Assembly (NCBI GenBank): GCA_958454405.1
Contig: CAUEBO010000001.1
Coordinates: forward strand, 83,322-147,321
DNA length: 64,000 nucleotides
Direction of reading: 5' to 3'
DNA from: an uncultured Eggerthellaceae bacterium
Lineage (GTDB): Bacteria > Actinomycetota > Coriobacteriia > Coriobacteriales > Eggerthellaceae
A program made the position numbers and the translations under genes. Shown here in pieces: positions 15,001-22,692 of the stretch. Numbering within the stretch: the stretch's first letter is position 1; each line of letters begins with the position of its first letter. The notes beneath the pieces were generated by a model. It was not told the DNA's origin. It made no database searches and saw only the letters and a program-made list of their open reading frames with translations.

Positions 15001-18000
15001 GGACGAGAGCGCCTCCGAGTCCACCGTAGATCAGGCTAAGGCCAAGTACCAGACCTGCCTGCCGTGGGTGCCCATCACGGAGTACTCGGGCACCCTGGAA
15101 GCCAACGGCATGGTCCTGCGCAACCTGGACATAAAAGGCGCGGGCTTGTTTGTTCAGCTGACCGGTGCCACCGTGAAGAACCTGCATGTGGGTAGCGGAT
15201 ACTTAGAAAAATATGCGTGTGGTCAAGTGGGCATGATAGTAGGCTTGGTCAAGGGGTCGGTGAGGCTGGAAGGTTGCGAGAACGCGGCGGCCATCTACGG
15301 TGATCTATACACAGGCGGCCTGGCGGGATACGTCCTCAGCGGTTCGAGCATCACCGTGGTTCGTTGCGGCAACTCCGGTTTGATCGAAGCCAATACCAGC
15401 GGAGAACCGCGTAGCTTTGGAGGACTGGTCGGCACCCTCGAGGGAACGGGCAGCTTTACCGATTGCTATAACACCGGCAAGGTGTGGAGCCCCAATGGCT
15501 CCGGCGGTTTTGTCGGCGAATTGCTCGGCGGCGCCTCTTTCAAGAACTGCTACTCCGCCGGCGAGGTGGACGATGCAGCTGCGAGTGGCTCGAACAGCGT
15601 CTCCGTCGACAACTGCTACTACGACAGCCAGGTCATAACCGGCAAGGCCCAAGGCCTCACGCCGCTTTCCACCGCCCAGCTGCAAACCTGGGGTGCGGCC
15701 TACCAGCTGAACGGCGGCGCGATGGGCGGCAAACTTAGGGATCCCGGCAAGGTGGCCGACATGGACGCGTGGACATGGGTTACGGGCGAGTACCCCTCGC
15801 TCATCCCGCACGACGCCAACGGAACCGTGAACAACGAGCGCATGGCCGCTGCCGACGACTGGGGCCAGGTGGGCCGCTGGGTGGAGGACTTCGACCCGAC
15901 GGACGCCGACGGGAACAAGATCAAGCCCGACATGACGGCCAAGGACGGCTCCGACGCCGACAACGCCATAGAGATTGCCACCCCCGAGGCCTTCGCCTGG
16001 TTCGCCGACCGCGTGAACAACGCGGGCGATAGCACGGTGGGCGCGGGCACCACCGAGTACCGGAGGGCTTTCGCCAAGCTCGTGCCGAGCGCGGCCGACG
16101 CGGCGGCGGGCACGTCCACGGTGTTCGACCTCACGGGCTCCCAGTACGGCGGCTCCGTGGCGTCGGGCGACGTGACCGGCTCAACCGTGGACGAGCAGGT
16201 GGCCTCGGCCAAGGCCAAGTACGCGGGCGCCCTGAAGTGGATCCCCGTGGGCAGCGGCACGAATCTCGGCGCGGGCGAATACGTGCGCTTCAACGGCAAT
16301 TTCTCCGCGGCCGGCACCGTGGTGGAGAACCTGCACGTTCAGGCGGTTCAGCACGCCGGCCTGTTCGGCTGCGCGTACAACGGCGGCCGCGCGTCCGGCG
16401 TGACGATAGAGGACGTGTCCGTGACCGGCGGCTACGTGGAGTCGAGCGAGAATGTGGCGGGAGGCGTGTTGGGCGGCACCGCGTCTCGCGGTCAGAACGA
16501 CAGGGTATCCCTCGCTCGATGCTCCAACGCAGCAACCGTTGTATCCCTCGCCGCCGGGTACGATATAGGTAACGCGGGGGGTCTTGTTGGCATAGCGCCG
16601 TACGCCTCGTTCGATCGATGCCGAAATGACGGCACGGTGAAGGGCGGCTACTCCGGCGGCGGCATCTGCGGCGGCTCGTTCGCCTGGGGGGGCCACAGCA
16701 ATACGCATGGGTATGCCGATTGCATGAATACGGGATCGGTATGGGGCGGCAACTGCGCCGGCGGCATCTGCGGCAACAGCGGCTACGGCGGCAAGATCTC
16801 CAGCGCCTCTAACTGCTACAACGTCGGGAGCGTGGAGGGAGGCACCGACGGGCTGCACGCGTTGTTTGTGCCGGAGGACTCCACTAGTGGAGTCTCCAGC
16901 GTCACGAACTGCTACTACCTAGACACGCTTCCCGCCGACACCTACGGCACGCCCAAGACCGCGGCCGAGTTCGCAATCGGCCAGGTGGCCTGGCTGCTGG
17001 ACCATCCGCTCGCGGGCGGCGTCATGAACGCCTCCTCGGGCACGGCCGGCTCGGGCAACGGCGTCTGGGGCCAGAGGCTCCAGCGCGACGCGATGGGCGA
17101 GCTGGTCACCACGCCGCTCTCCACCGGCGACGCCTACCCGGCGTTCCGCGGCACCGAGCATCCGGCCGTGGCGCGCATGGACTACACGTTCCACGACGAG
17201 CTGGGCTCCCCGTCCCCGGTCGTGGACGCCAAAGACCTGTTCCTCAACGAGGGCAGCATGATGGCGCTGGCCACCTCGGGCACCTCCACGCCGTGGGCCC
17301 ACTACAGCGACAACGGTTACACGAACAAGCTGGACAACCCCTACAACACGGGCGCGACCGGCGTGGCGCAGAGCCCTGCGGGGTACTACCCCGTGTTCGT
17401 GAAGCTGGGCATCGCCAGCTGGGCCGACGTGGGCAAGCTGCAGGATGAGACCGACCTGCGCAACACCTATTGGGATGCCTCGTCCAGCACCTGGATCAAC
17501 GACGGCTCCACCCCGGCTGCGGGCACCGCCGCCCTTGAGGGCAACGCCCAGGATGGCTTCACCATCCGCAGCGAGAAGGCCTTCGCCTGGTGGGCCTACC
17601 AGGTGTCGATGAGCGCCACCGGCTTCCGCGCGGCGAACGCCACGCTGGAAGCCGCAGCGGGCCACGCCGGCACGTTCGACCTGGCCGGCGAAGAATACGG
17701 CTACGGCGCGGACGCCTCCGTCACCGAAGACGGCACCGTGGCAACGGCCCAGGCCAAGTACGCTGGCTGCTTGCCGTGGGCGGGCGTGAGCGAGTACGAG
17801 GGCTCCTTCGACGGCGGCAACGTGGACGTCCGCAATCTCTACATGAGCAAGAGCACTGCCGTAGCGGGCATGGGGATGGGCCTGTTCTGCACTCTGAGCG
17901 GCGGCTCCGTCCAGAATGTGCGAGTAGCCAGCGGCTACGTGGACGGTGAATCCCGAGGCTACGTCGGCGCCGTCGTTGGCCTCATCGATGGTACTGCTAC

Positions 18001-21000
18001 GATCGCAGGGTGCGAGAACGCGGCGACCGTAACAGGCGGCGGCGCAGCGTTCATCGGCGGCGTGGCGGGAGCCGGCTATCGTAGATCCTCGGTTGATATG
18101 AGCCGTTGCGGCAACTCCGGCATGGTCTCGACTTCCAGTCCGGACAGCGCATTGGGCGTAGGCGGCGTGCTCGGCGGGGGAACCTCTTTCGAGCTAACGC
18201 TTTCAGACTGTTACAACGTGGGGGCATTGCCAACTGCTAACGATGCTGTCGGAGGACTGGTCGGCAATATGAAAAGCGGCACGGCAGCGACGCCCATAAC
18301 CATTGCGAATAGCTACAGCGCCGGCGCCGCATCCGGCAAAAACGCGCTGATAGGAAACGTGGACAACGCGCCCGGCGACGTGCCGATCACCGTTTCCAAC
18401 AACTACTACGACAGCTCCGTCATCGGCGGCGGCGAGAACAACGGCGCCATGCCCCTCACCACCCAGCAGCTGCAAACCTGGGGCGCGGCCTACCAGTTGA
18501 ACGGCGGCGCGACCGGCGGCGGCTCGATAACCGACCCCGGCAACGTGGCCGGCATGGGCGCGTGGACCTGGACGGGCGCGGGCGAGTATCCCTCGCTCAT
18601 CCCGCACGACGCCTCCGGCGCGGTGGGCGGCCAGCACATGGCCAACGCGGCCGACTGGGGCCAGGTGGGCGCCTGGGTGGAGAACTTCAACCCCATGGCC
18701 GCCGACGGCACCACGCCCATCAGGCCCGCATATTCCTCGGGGATAGGAAGCGCCGCAGGCAACCCCATCCCCATCGAAACCCCGGAAGGGCTGGCTTGGT
18801 ACGCCGACCGCGTGAACAACGCGAACGGCACGGTCATTTCCGACGGCACGGTTGCCTACGGGTCCTCTTTCGCCCGCCTCATGCAAACCGGCACCACGCC
18901 GCTCGAGTCCATCTCGCTCCTCGGCGCCAAGTACACCGACGACGCCGCAGGGCTCGCCTGGGTGCCCATCGGCACGTCGGGCACTCCGTACAGCGGCGGC
19001 TTCGACGGCAACGGCAAGGCCATCGTCGGCATGCGCGTCAACGGGTCGACCGCCAACCAGGGTCTGTTCGGCTATGCCGTGAAGGGCTCTGTCGCGGAAT
19101 CGGGCTACATCAAGGATCTCTCGTTGTCCGGTTCGGTGGCGTCCAGCATCTCAAGCACCGATGCGAACGTCGGCGGGCTGGTCGGATTCGCCAGCTCTGC
19201 CACATTGACCAACGTCCAGGTGGATGTCGAGGTGGACGCCAGAGGGAGAAACGCTGGCGGCATCGTTGGCTACGCCTATGACGTGCAAATCGAGCGCTGT
19301 TCCCATACGGGGGCGATCACGAGCACGGTCACCACCGTCGGCGGCTTGTTCGGCTATGCGGACAAAACGACGATCAAAGACTCCTTCCATGAAGGTACGG
19401 TGGCAGGAGCGTCGTATGTTGGCGGCCTGGGGGGTTCCGCGTACGGCGGCACGACCTTCGTGAACTCCTACGCGTCGGCCGCGGTCAACACTCCGAGCGG
19501 CGGCATAAAGAACGCCGTTCTGGCCTTCGGCAGTGCATCTTTGGCAAACTTCTACTACAACAAGGACTTGTGCGGCACCGGCAAGGCCGGTTCCACCGGC
19601 AAGACCGCCGAGGAGTTCGCCTCCGGCGAGGTGGCCTGGCTGCTCGACACGGCCAACGCGGGCGGCACGCCTCTCGACGAGGCCGCGGCCTCAGATGACG
19701 AGACCGGGCGCGGCGTGTGGGGCCAGAAGGTCGTGCGCGACGCGGCGGGCAACCTCGCCTACGATTCGGGCAATCCGTCCGCGTACGCAGGCGATGCGCT
19801 CCCGCGCTTCTGGGACGGCTCAACTGGTTCCGGTTTCACTGACGGCACGGTGCATCCGCGCGTGGCCAAGGTGGGCTTCAGCCTGTACGAGCCCGATTTC
19901 CCGAGCGAGACCGCGCCTGCCGCCGCCTACGCCAATATCGGTGGCGCCGTGGCCCTGCCCGCGCCCAATGCGGGCGAGACGTGGTGGTACTGGCTCCATG
20001 GGGTCGACAGCGGCATTGCCATTGCTGGTTCCCCCTGGTCGGTGGGCGGAGAACCGTTGAACACCGGAGAGCTCGGCGTCGCCTACTACCCCGTGACCAT
20101 CGCTAAGAGCGTGGGTTCGTGGTCCGTCGTGGGCGCGCAGCAGAACGAGGCCGATCTGCGCCAGGCGAACGCCCAGGGCGTCGTGCCTCTGTCCGGCAAG
20201 GGCTCCGAAGACGAACCCTTCGTGCTGAGCACGCCCGAGGCCCTGGCTTGGTTCGCCCACATGGTCAACTTCCATTCCGAGGAGGTCATCAGCAACAGCG
20301 ACAGCACGAACGGCGGCCAGGTTTCGTTCAATGGCTCGTCCACGCCGCGCACCTACCAGTCCGCGTGCGCGCAGCTGGGCCGCAGCATCAACCTGTTCGG
20401 CACGCAGGCCACCGGCTCCGCTCAGGACTACATCAGCTCCTCCACGCCGCTGGAGCCCGGTCGCGCCATGCGCTGGCTGCCCATCGGCTTCGGCGAGACG
20501 CCGTACCTGTTGGGCACCTTCGACGGGCAAGGGAATACGATCGATTACCTGAACGTGGTGCTGGGGTCGGATGCCACGTCCGCGGGCCTGTTCGGCGCGG
20601 TCATGTACGCCACCGTGCGAGGGGTGAACGTGGCCGATACCAGCCAGGTGATCCACACCGGAGCCGCAGCTGCCTCGGAGGCCGCCATGGCCGGCGGCAT
20701 CGTGGGCATGGCGATGGGCTCCACCATAGACGGCTGCTCGTTCGCCGGAGCGGTGGAGTCCACCACCGCCGGCGGAGTCGTGGGCTTCGTCACGGGAGAC
20801 AAGAGCGGTTATCGGGAAACCGCGATAACGAACTGCTCCAACACCGGGCAGGTCGAGGGCGTGTCGGCCGGCGGCCTGGCGGGCGGCTGGATAGTTGAGG
20901 CGGACGCCATCGGCGTTCGCATGGAGAACAGCTACAACCGCGGGAGCGCGAGCGGTTCGGTGGTCGGCGGACTGCTGGGCGTGGCCAGCCTGAAGGGCAA

Positions 21001-22612
21001 GACGAGCGTTTCCACCTGCTACAGCACCGGGTCGGTGGTCTGCGAGCCGACGGCGGGTCTCCCTGGGCCGCAGGGCTCCAGCGCGGCCGGCGGCCTGGTG
21101 GGCGCCGTCGTCGACGCCGCCGATGGCGAGTTCATGCTCAAGGACAGCTACGTTGCGGCCGAGTCGTTCGTTACGAATGCGAACGTGGACGCCGCCGCCA
21201 AGGGCACCCTGGTGGGCATGGCCCAAACGAGGACCGAATCCACGAAACAGCTGCTGACGTTGGAGGGGTGCCGCTACGAGAACTCGGCCGGCACGCCGCT
21301 GGCGGGTCTGGATGCCGTGGGGTCCAGCTGCCTGGGCGCCATCGCGGGCGGCTCGGTGACCCCGGCCATGGCCCAGGGCGTTTCCACCGCTGGCCTGCAG
21401 GATTGGTCGGCGGCCTACGCCATGAACGGCAACACGTACGTGGACGACGGCGCGGGCACCACCGCCACCGTGTGGACCGTGGACAACACCTCGCCCGAGG
21501 CCAACCGCGGCTACCTGGTGTTCGGCAATTTGAAGGCCACGCCGGTTTCCGCCACGCTCGACCCCGACGACATGGCGGGCACATCCGACGGCACGGTGAA
21601 TGCGCCGCTGCTGAACGGTTTGACGCCCGTCACGTTCGCCGGACCCGTGCAGGTGGTCGAGGGGGCTGCGTTCTCCTCCGGCACCGCCGGCGCGACGCCG
21701 CCCGATTTGGCCGACAGCGCGCCAGGCGTGGGCAGCATCAAGGACGCCTACACCACGCGCGGCACGACGAACGCCGCGGCCAAGATAGCCCTGCAGCTGG
21801 TGAACTACGACGCGGTGGCGGGCACGGCGGGCAACCCCGCGGTGCTGGCCCGCGACCTGGCGGCGGGCGGCACGCTGGGCGCGGCGGGGGATTCCTTCTC
21901 CGGCGTGTCCCTGAACGCGGTCGCGGCCTACAACCGCTCCGACGCGCTTTCGTACACCACGCTGCTGGCCAGCGGGCGCGACGGCTATGCGGTGGAGATA
22001 TCCGTGGAGCCGCGCGAAAGCCTGACCGCCCAGGTGGACGTGCCGGTGGACGCCGAGACGTTTACGCTGGAGCCCGACGGCACCGTGCAAACGGCCGAGG
22101 CCGTCAACCAGTCCGCCGTGCAGAACAAGGGCACCGCTCCCGTGGCGGGCAGCATCTCCGCCGTGGAGGCGCTGGCGGAGGGCACCCACCAGGTGGGCTA
22201 CGACGCGAACAACGACGGCAGCATCGACAGGAACGACGTGTTCGAGGTGACCGACGTGCTGCTGCCCACGGCGGACGGCACTTCGCCGCTGGCGGACTCG
22301 AACGATCCCATCGACGGCGACCTGGTGCGCCTGGGCCTGAAGGACTGCGCGGAGCTTGATCCGTTGAAGCTGCCGCTGTACTACGTCCCCGGCGTTCCTG
22401 GCGCGAACGGCACCATCCCGCTGGCGTTCGCCCTGCCCGGCACCGTGGGCAGCCCGACGCAGCTGGCCTACCGCTACTTCATGGACTACACGGGCACCTA
22501 CGTGCTGCAGCCCGGAACCACCCAGGGCGCCTTCGGCTACAAGGTGTCCTACGACATAGCGCTTTCCGCCAACGACGTGGACGCCAAGCAAGCCAGCGTC
22601 TCCGCGCCATAG
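2..22612 (+). CDS. Giant secreted GLUG-repeat beta-helix surface protein, 5' end outside window
   Basis: The frame is open to the window edge. The first visible residues match an internal module (compare about 5,930-6,230), and there is no signal peptide, so the true start lies upstream. About 7,535 residues are visible. The protein is built from about 16 modules. Each begins with a W-x-x-V-G segment (near 490, 1,667, 2,822, 3,720, 4,920, 6,359, 7,514, 8,735, 10,399, 11,651, 13,081, 14,713, 15,859, 17,419, 18,653 and 20,118), then P-E-x-L-A-W-x-A-Y, W-x-P-I-G, F-x-G-x-F-D-G, and a run of GLUG-like coils (GGI-x-G ... ENCYN-x-G-x-V). Modules end with LKTWGAAYYLNGG or WLLDHPDAGG/VWGQK blocks. 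The last 360 residues (from about 21,535) are a separate C-terminal domain shared with the giant protein of the second locus, including MDYTGTY and FGYKV. I see no LPxTG motif and no C-terminal membrane helix. GLUG proteins are usually extracellular adhesins; the ligand is unknown. Confidence 0.9.
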   Translation, partial: GAMFGGGSSDNLTRGYYLADTTAAAAGATSVTEAQLASGETAWKLNTQNNAVQNRGLWGQTLARTTDGALDTTLADAAPSLVKTPGSTPPAVQRITYNYDTAAFGNQSPTYDYANNGTRVKLAESPVSSIVCAYRLTNASGDVLANPYMNAQTGDFTVFVTAMSDWKAIGSAQTPDNLKATPGRDAQGNTLTQKALSGDGTEGNPYVLSSPEALAWFMATYQSAGASATTTATHVELGCDISLLGTQATGSAADYVPAGSAAAAALKWTPIAYKSGDGYFSGTFNGKGHAISGIRVDEGERTGFFMSLNNATVENLTLKDGSITSRSYAAGIANFAVRSTVQNCVTDLSINSSASFAGGLLAEAKDGTVTVKNCVNRGNVTGGSTVGGIVASTFSSGGLTIENCLNTGNLETTVTTTSPVGGIYGKEGVNGSNATIKGCYSSGTLTAPNATTAKFAGIAPASNNVKVSNCAFDTTKAPAATSGTGVVGATTDDLKTWGAAYYLNGGLTGGTAGNGNVAAMTAWRKAANASENGGLPVLLVNADGTPAGTTMDYATDWSDVGRYVATFDAAAVPSYDALTGWQIDSAEDLAYMAYVVNAKAATANAEAVGAGVSPAPTYAASRGAITGTSNISLAGARYSAVAAENLKWIPIGGNTPYAGIFDGKGRTVSDMRVDATANWAGFFGRIKDAAVRNLTLEDGSVRSTANYVGGIAGMAGDNGTGTDVVENCVVDLAISTTSGYAGGIVGEVASANGTVRNCGNLGTVSATKFEAGGIIATGYKSGPLLIENCYNLGAVTAAESTYVAGGIFGRAPDKLQGKAVTIKSCYSSAVLGGAGSTAGVAQPGSSSGGSVTVSNCAFDTTLASTATAGTGVVGVTTDDLLTWGAAYYLNGGFTGGTANDGNVANMTAWRMDTSSDNDGFPVPMVNYATGAPEGSMASAEDWNDVGAYVAAFHEGEPSYDSANGGWQVGTPEQLACVAYLVNNHNGDINAADASSRTYAESPLKLTESVDMTGARYSTSATATAPLQWIALGERDDAPFAASFDGGLKVVTGLEAFGYSGGLIGTAGAPGVTVTELGVELAGSGSGGQINAGGLIGAIANGATATVEDCYVVRAAGDAGANAKVRGSFAGGLVGGGVANTQQGTLVAANSYVAVPVETDAGNGVVDAFSTAATTNATNCYYDSTVEAAATSSKAAARSTIVLQTPAMALALNNARADGPWTQTAVVNQGYPSFGTLTGVTWATVGQAQDEAALRNQDVTVDGNTVKALSGKGDQDSPYILNTPEALAWWAYQVKNSYGDAISNSDGANPATSVTYGASWATLGADMDLRGAAYGGSVSTGADGTQFESCLPWEPIAPSPGGSGSANPYTGTFDGAGHKVTNMYVTGRERLGFFAGLGNSGVIQNLGIESGKVNDTGSMAAGVLADITGSNARVSNCYNKAYVTGQHNSGGIVGRTNQSNAPNATIENCYNAGNVTQTSGDSTGGIIGKIHSGNITISNCYNTGTITGPRADLTGGIMGNKGSYVAVFQNCYNAGPLSSASSAQIYGGGGTATVTNCYYDDANVGNANGAKSLTTDVLKSWSAAYALNGGFTGGSDGSGKITSMTTWRMAQNARENAGMPVLVSINGINYEDQPCMDAAGSWEDIGQYMDVFNPSTIPTYDAARGGWQVTTPEEFAYVAYTVNTKNADNNEPAALAGETVTYGNSSIALRAPGRLLDMKGTKYVNGEIYTKSRLEWMPIGKTSVTTAGAQEGYRFGGSLAGDPDGTGTPTTLCDLDAYDKTSGAYASGLIGWAAVDGQDMTISDIAIGGESSDVAGSSCMALGAIVGTVGLVDAPLSTGTNTLTIERCSSSAYVAASKVGARAGGIAGCLNNSGQTVVISECAMTPGSGSGNIVATGNGAAAGGGIVGAAGAGVEVRDCFVSATIAPMTPTATAGVFVGSSSGATVRDCLGTPTFSGRGTKTVLGTDPTGTFERLYFKGDFTDPNVISVTDDQLASGEIGWKLDTQNGGAHRSVWGQTIARDSLGAVQATGGDAVPSLRALSAASPAPLVLRAAFDYAAAGNGAATYEYANPGSVVPLPVSTDAPWLYYADSAHTQQVQAPYTLPAGSTDDTTVYVLAASDWQTVGSAQTPDTLKMTPGKNAQGQDTGTMALSGSGTDGDPYVLSSPEALAWFMATYTGTAVHAKLGCDLSLVGTKATGAAQDYVAAGSTSANAFPWNPQQTSFVGTFDGAGHAVSGMRVVDATVDNVGFFSKLKNAQVRNLTLEDGSVRSTKNYVGGIAGITESSSALIENCVVDLEVSTSKGFVGGVLGECKATNTTVRNCVNLGKVQAETTEAGGIVGTAIEGGRLLIENCCNLGEIVSNVYNRKAAGIFGREASALGGRAVVVKGCYSSATLTGSGGSTGVAAAGTSGSSSITVSNCAFDATKAPTAEAGTGVVGVTTDDLRTWGAAYYLNGGFTGGTASGTVTGMTAWRKAANASENDGMPVLLTNATTGASTGTMDAAANWGDVGQYVAAFDSASVPAYDAALGGWQVTSPEQLAYVAYTVNHKNDVNNEAAAAGASVTYGASDIAVTNASGIDLGGAKFTGRTVAAAADALEWVPMGFGKDGDGNPIMFTGSFNGNGHLIDHLYINQPDTNNVGLIGGWHGSRTSASTDCVIEGVHIGSNSSIMGGMYTGAVIGNGYIGVLRNCLNEAAVTGTDHVGGLAGEGDVSGISNCGNLGAVTATGSDAVYAAGVAAWTDCDTSACYNRGTVSAPNASGSDARVAGISSAGQSTISCYNTGTIVVPTGVSAAAIRPYASETLVNCYYASDQAGLSGTISDTGAADAPGRVQKVSLDDLKTWGASYQLNRAMFDYGDAWARVAYDNVADMAVWRMASDDAENGGLPVLVGVSGGGFEQDGTTPATGMQEAANWGQVGAWVEAFDPYDNATMPDDYSTGALATSKVKPEVTASNGTPDAPVAISNAVQLAWLAHVVNNKNTEQTGASYTGADGAAVEVTLGSLSAKIPQDAPAISLAGSRYLTGGAGAKLNWTPIGHVFGWYYGVFDGTNHEIDDLFIELAEKSDEMDMVNCWRGLFGGVASGELKNVGIGSNSSVTGESVVGGLVGQLGYSSSMENCWNKADVSGVENVGGVAGYLTNGTCTECWNSGSATSTDDNVGGIAGSSETTRFERCYNVGDVAGNKGPAGGLAGAWKFDGGTGKVADCFNRGEITTTGGSSERGNPADAGGLMGYCDNDGSSIVYENCYNTGRVDSSNADSYALAKPGEPSRNIEVTFSNCYYDSSTVSATGNAGEAGVAGLATAEFATGQVAWLLDHPDAGGNIEFPADDAGVANDVWGQKLVRDPIDGTLQDATPLTGAETYPGFWDGSGSRGTGDFVDGTEHPQVVRVDYDFASGLQGKPAAMDAADLFLNAGAKVALVGPEDGSLWKYFRDAYYTSEITENPYDTSGEVLSGTGGYPVYVKAGIETWADVGALQNEGSLRAYDMATGITPLTGTGAADDPYVLSTPEAFAWWAYQVNNKNDDVINNASGGNPTDATLTYGASSAALGANIDLSGSAYTGKTVTSAADALEWVPVGHEGVGGDADAPLTGSFNGNGRLIDHLYINQPETKYVGLIGSWRSTSDHDNVLEGVHIGPNSSVTGGNYTGAVLGEGSGAYLRDCLNEAAVFGHGNTGGVAGKPDVGDITRCGNTGPVRAECLGNSDVGGVAGFADVPCTSSYNTGSVTVTAEPGATDTRVAGVIASANGGVADCYNTGTVTATGLNAAAVNADGQTLTNCYYVSQAGLPGATTYGGEARPDEAGRLQAVSLDDLKTWGAAYQLNRTVPGFDSMYNLVLEPCDNVSSMNMWRMAKDASENNGLPVLIGVSGTGFEQDGTTPATGMQKAVDWGQVGAWVETFDPYEHANMPTDESTGDLLTNKIKPQVTTSNGTPSDPVEIGNADQLAWLSYVVNNKHDDSTGATYVNADGSTVNVTYGNLSVKLPYDREIDLMGGLYGGSYDASAATAKDKAKGVLPWIPIGTERDVYTGTFSGDPDTKNEIEYLYANADAAGLFGWCDTGATLKNLTISETSYVEGERYAAAVVAYGGRESIVEDCTSHATVLATGGNGHAGGIIALGLSGSVVGCQQDTGTVAATGSAGEAGGISGGTSGLVERCANGSAVTGSQFAAGIRVVGGGQLEYHTLSCVNTGTVAATSGDSEAIAAGIDISGGFGAKVYDCYNAAPVSTGTSGLAAAIAQIDYETQVVGCFYAADLVDPGVSAFGSTSYAGVKWPTGYSDAVDRAQGVSSMDLKSWGGAYALGHIRIVPDDYLGYVINTVDSTSDMHVWRMAKDDTENGGYPVLIDLYGEGFEQDGTTPTSTMQKAADWGQVGAWVENFLAPESHRFNQAISYEAFENADDGTFADGVTSLGYKPQVTASNGTPDAPVELSNPEALAWLSHVVNNKHDELTGATYANADGDTVEVTLGSLSAKIAQDAPSTISLAGSNYLGGDAGAKLKWVPIGSYEYKGSFDGTGHEIDDMASDQGLFGTLLYGDLKNVGIGSNSSASMGGLATVIAMGSLVENCWNKADVSGNGGAGGIAYNVTTTSLVGCWNSGSVSSSGGSAGGLAGRIVNAPIERCYNIGEVRGADCPAGGLVGDLTFTEGIGKITDCFNRGKVSATGVPAADSHDRYSAGGLVGYHEPSPSSLVYENCYNAGEVTAEADSYALGDTRYDGGGTQVTFSNCYYDSSTVSATGDTGKAGLTGLTTDAFKTGQVAWLLDHPDAGGAIDAAAIDAGPGNGVWGQKLVHKPLDGSMDTTPLVGGEVYPDFWDGTGTFGTASYVDGTDHPAVARVDYGFEEGMDPAVDAVNLFLNRGGKVMLAGPSGDEQWKYFRDADFTNEITNRLYDTATETASLTGGYPVYVKTNYTSWADVGKKQTADKLKNTYWDDATGAWVNDGTTPAPGLAALEGDATSGFTIRSEEAFAWWAYQVTDNVAGFRESNVTLAPTGSHTAFDFAGTKYGGSVDESASESTVDQAKAKYQTCLPWVPITEYSGTLEANGMVLRNLDIKGAGLFVQLTGATVKNLHVGSGYLEKYACGQVGMIVGLVKGSVRLEGCENAAAIYGDLYTGGLAGYVLSGSSITVVRCGNSGLIEANTSGEPRSFGGLVGTLEGTGSFTDCYNTGKVWSPNGSGGFVGELLGGASFKNCYSAGEVDDAAASGSNSVSVDNCYYDSQVITGKAQGLTPLSTAQLQTWGAAYQLNGGAMGGKLRDPGKVADMDAWTWVTGEYPSLIPHDANGTVNNERMAAADDWGQVGRWVEDFDPTDADGNKIKPDMTAKDGSDADNAIEIATPEAFAWFADRVNNAGDSTVGAGTTEYRRAFAKLVPSAADAAAGTSTVFDLTGSQYGGSVASGDVTGSTVDEQVASAKAKYAGALKWIPVGSGTNLGAGEYVRFNGNFSAAGTVVENLHVQAVQHAGLFGCAYNGGRASGVTIEDVSVTGGYVESSENVAGGVLGGTASRGQNDRVSLARCSNAATVVSLAAGYDIGNAGGLVGIAPYASFDRCRNDGTVKGGYSGGGICGGSFAWGGHSNTHGYADCMNTGSVWGGNCAGGICGNSGYGGKISSASNCYNVGSVEGGTDGLHALFVPEDSTSGVSSVTNCYYLDTLPADTYGTPKTAAEFAIGQVAWLLDHPLAGGVMNASSGTAGSGNGVWGQRLQRDAMGELVTTPLSTGDAYPAFRGTEHPAVARMDYTFHDELGSPSPVVDAKDLFLNEGSMMALATSGTSTPWAHYSDNGYTNKLDNPYNTGATGVAQSPAGYYPVFVKLGIASWADVGKLQDETDLRNTYWDASSSTWINDGSTPAAGTAALEGNAQDGFTIRSEKAFAWWAYQVSMSATGFRAANATLEAAAGHAGTFDLAGEEYGYGADASVTEDGTVATAQAKYAGCLPWAGVSEYEGSFDGGNVDVRNLYMSKSTAVAGMGMGLFCTLSGGSVQNVRVASGYVDGESRGYVGAVVGLIDGTATIAGCENAATVTGGGAAFIGGVAGAGYRRSSVDMSRCGNSGMVSTSSPDSALGVGGVLGGGTSFELTLSDCYNVGALPTANDAVGGLVGNMKSGTAATPITIANSYSAGAASGKNALIGNVDNAPGDVPITVSNNYYDSSVIGGGENNGAMPLTTQQLQTWGAAYQLNGGATGGGSITDPGNVAGMGAWTWTGAGEYPSLIPHDASGAVGGQHMANAADWGQVGAWVENFNPMAADGTTPIRPAYSSGIGSAAGNPIPIETPEGLAWYADRVNNANGTVISDGTVAYGSSFARLMQTGTTPLESISLLGAKYTDDAAGLAWVPIGTSGTPYSGGFDGNGKAIVGMRVNGSTANQGLFGYAVKGSVAESGYIKDLSLSGSVASSISSTDANVGGLVGFASSATLTNVQVDVEVDARGRNAGGIVGYAYDVQIERCSHTGAITSTVTTVGGLFGYADKTTIKDSFHEGTVAGASYVGGLGGSAYGGTTFVNSYASAAVNTPSGGIKNAVLAFGSASLANFYYNKDLCGTGKAGSTGKTAEEFASGEVAWLLDTANAGGTPLDEAAASDDETGRGVWGQKVVRDAAGNLAYDSGNPSAYAGDALPRFWDGSTGSGFTDGTVHPRVAKVGFSLYEPDFPSETAPAAAYANIGGAVALPAPNAGETWWYWLHGVDSGIAIAGSPWSVGGEPLNTGELGVAYYPVTIAKSVGSWSVVGAQQNEADLRQANAQGVVPLSGKGSEDEPFVLSTPEALAWFAHMVNFHSEEVISNSDSTNGGQVSFNGSSTPRTYQSACAQLGRSINLFGTQATGSAQDYISSSTPLEPGRAMRWLPIGFGETPYLLGTFDGQGNTIDYLNVVLGSDATSAGLFGAVMYATVRGVNVADTSQVIHTGAAAASEAAMAGGIVGMAMGSTIDGCSFAGAVESTTAGGVVGFVTGDKSGYRETAITNCSNTGQVEGVSAGGLAGGWIVEADAIGVRMENSYNRGSASGSVVGGLLGVASLKGKTSVSTCYSTGSVVCEPTAGLPGPQGSSAAGGLVGAVVDAADGEFMLKDSYVAAESFVTNANVDAAAKGTLVGMAQTRTESTKQLLTLEGCRYENSAGTPLAGLDAVGSSCLGAIAGGSVTPAMAQGVSTAGLQDWSAAYAMNGNTYVDDGAGTTATVWTVDNTSPEANRGYLVFGNLKATPVSATLDPDDMAGTSDGTVNAPLLNGLTPVTFAGPVQVVEGAAFSSGTAGATPPDLADSAPGVGSIKDAYTTRGTTNAAAKIALQLVNYDAVAGTAGNPAVLARDLAAGGTLGAAGDSFSGVSLNAVAAYNRSDALSYTTLLASGRDGYAVEISVEPRESLTAQVDVPVDAETFTLEPDGTVQTAEAVNQSAVQNKGTAPVAGSISAVEALAEGTHQVGYDANNDGSIDRNDVFEVTDVLLPTADGTSPLADSNDPIDGDLVRLGLKDCAELDPLKLPLYYVPGVPGANGTIPLAFALPGTVGSPTQLAYRYFMDYTGTYVLQPGTTQGAFGYKVSYDIALSANDVDAKQASVSAP

Positions 22613-22692
22613 GAAGGCGGCACGCGCTGCCGAGGAAGCACCAAGCGTCAACGAGCACTGAGCACTGAGGAATCACGAGCACTGAGAACCAT

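Noticed and set aside
22400..22612. Sortase or membrane anchor at the C-terminus of the giant proteins
   Set aside because: No LPxTG-like motif, hydrophobic segment or basic tail is present at either C-terminus (22,612 and 54,807).
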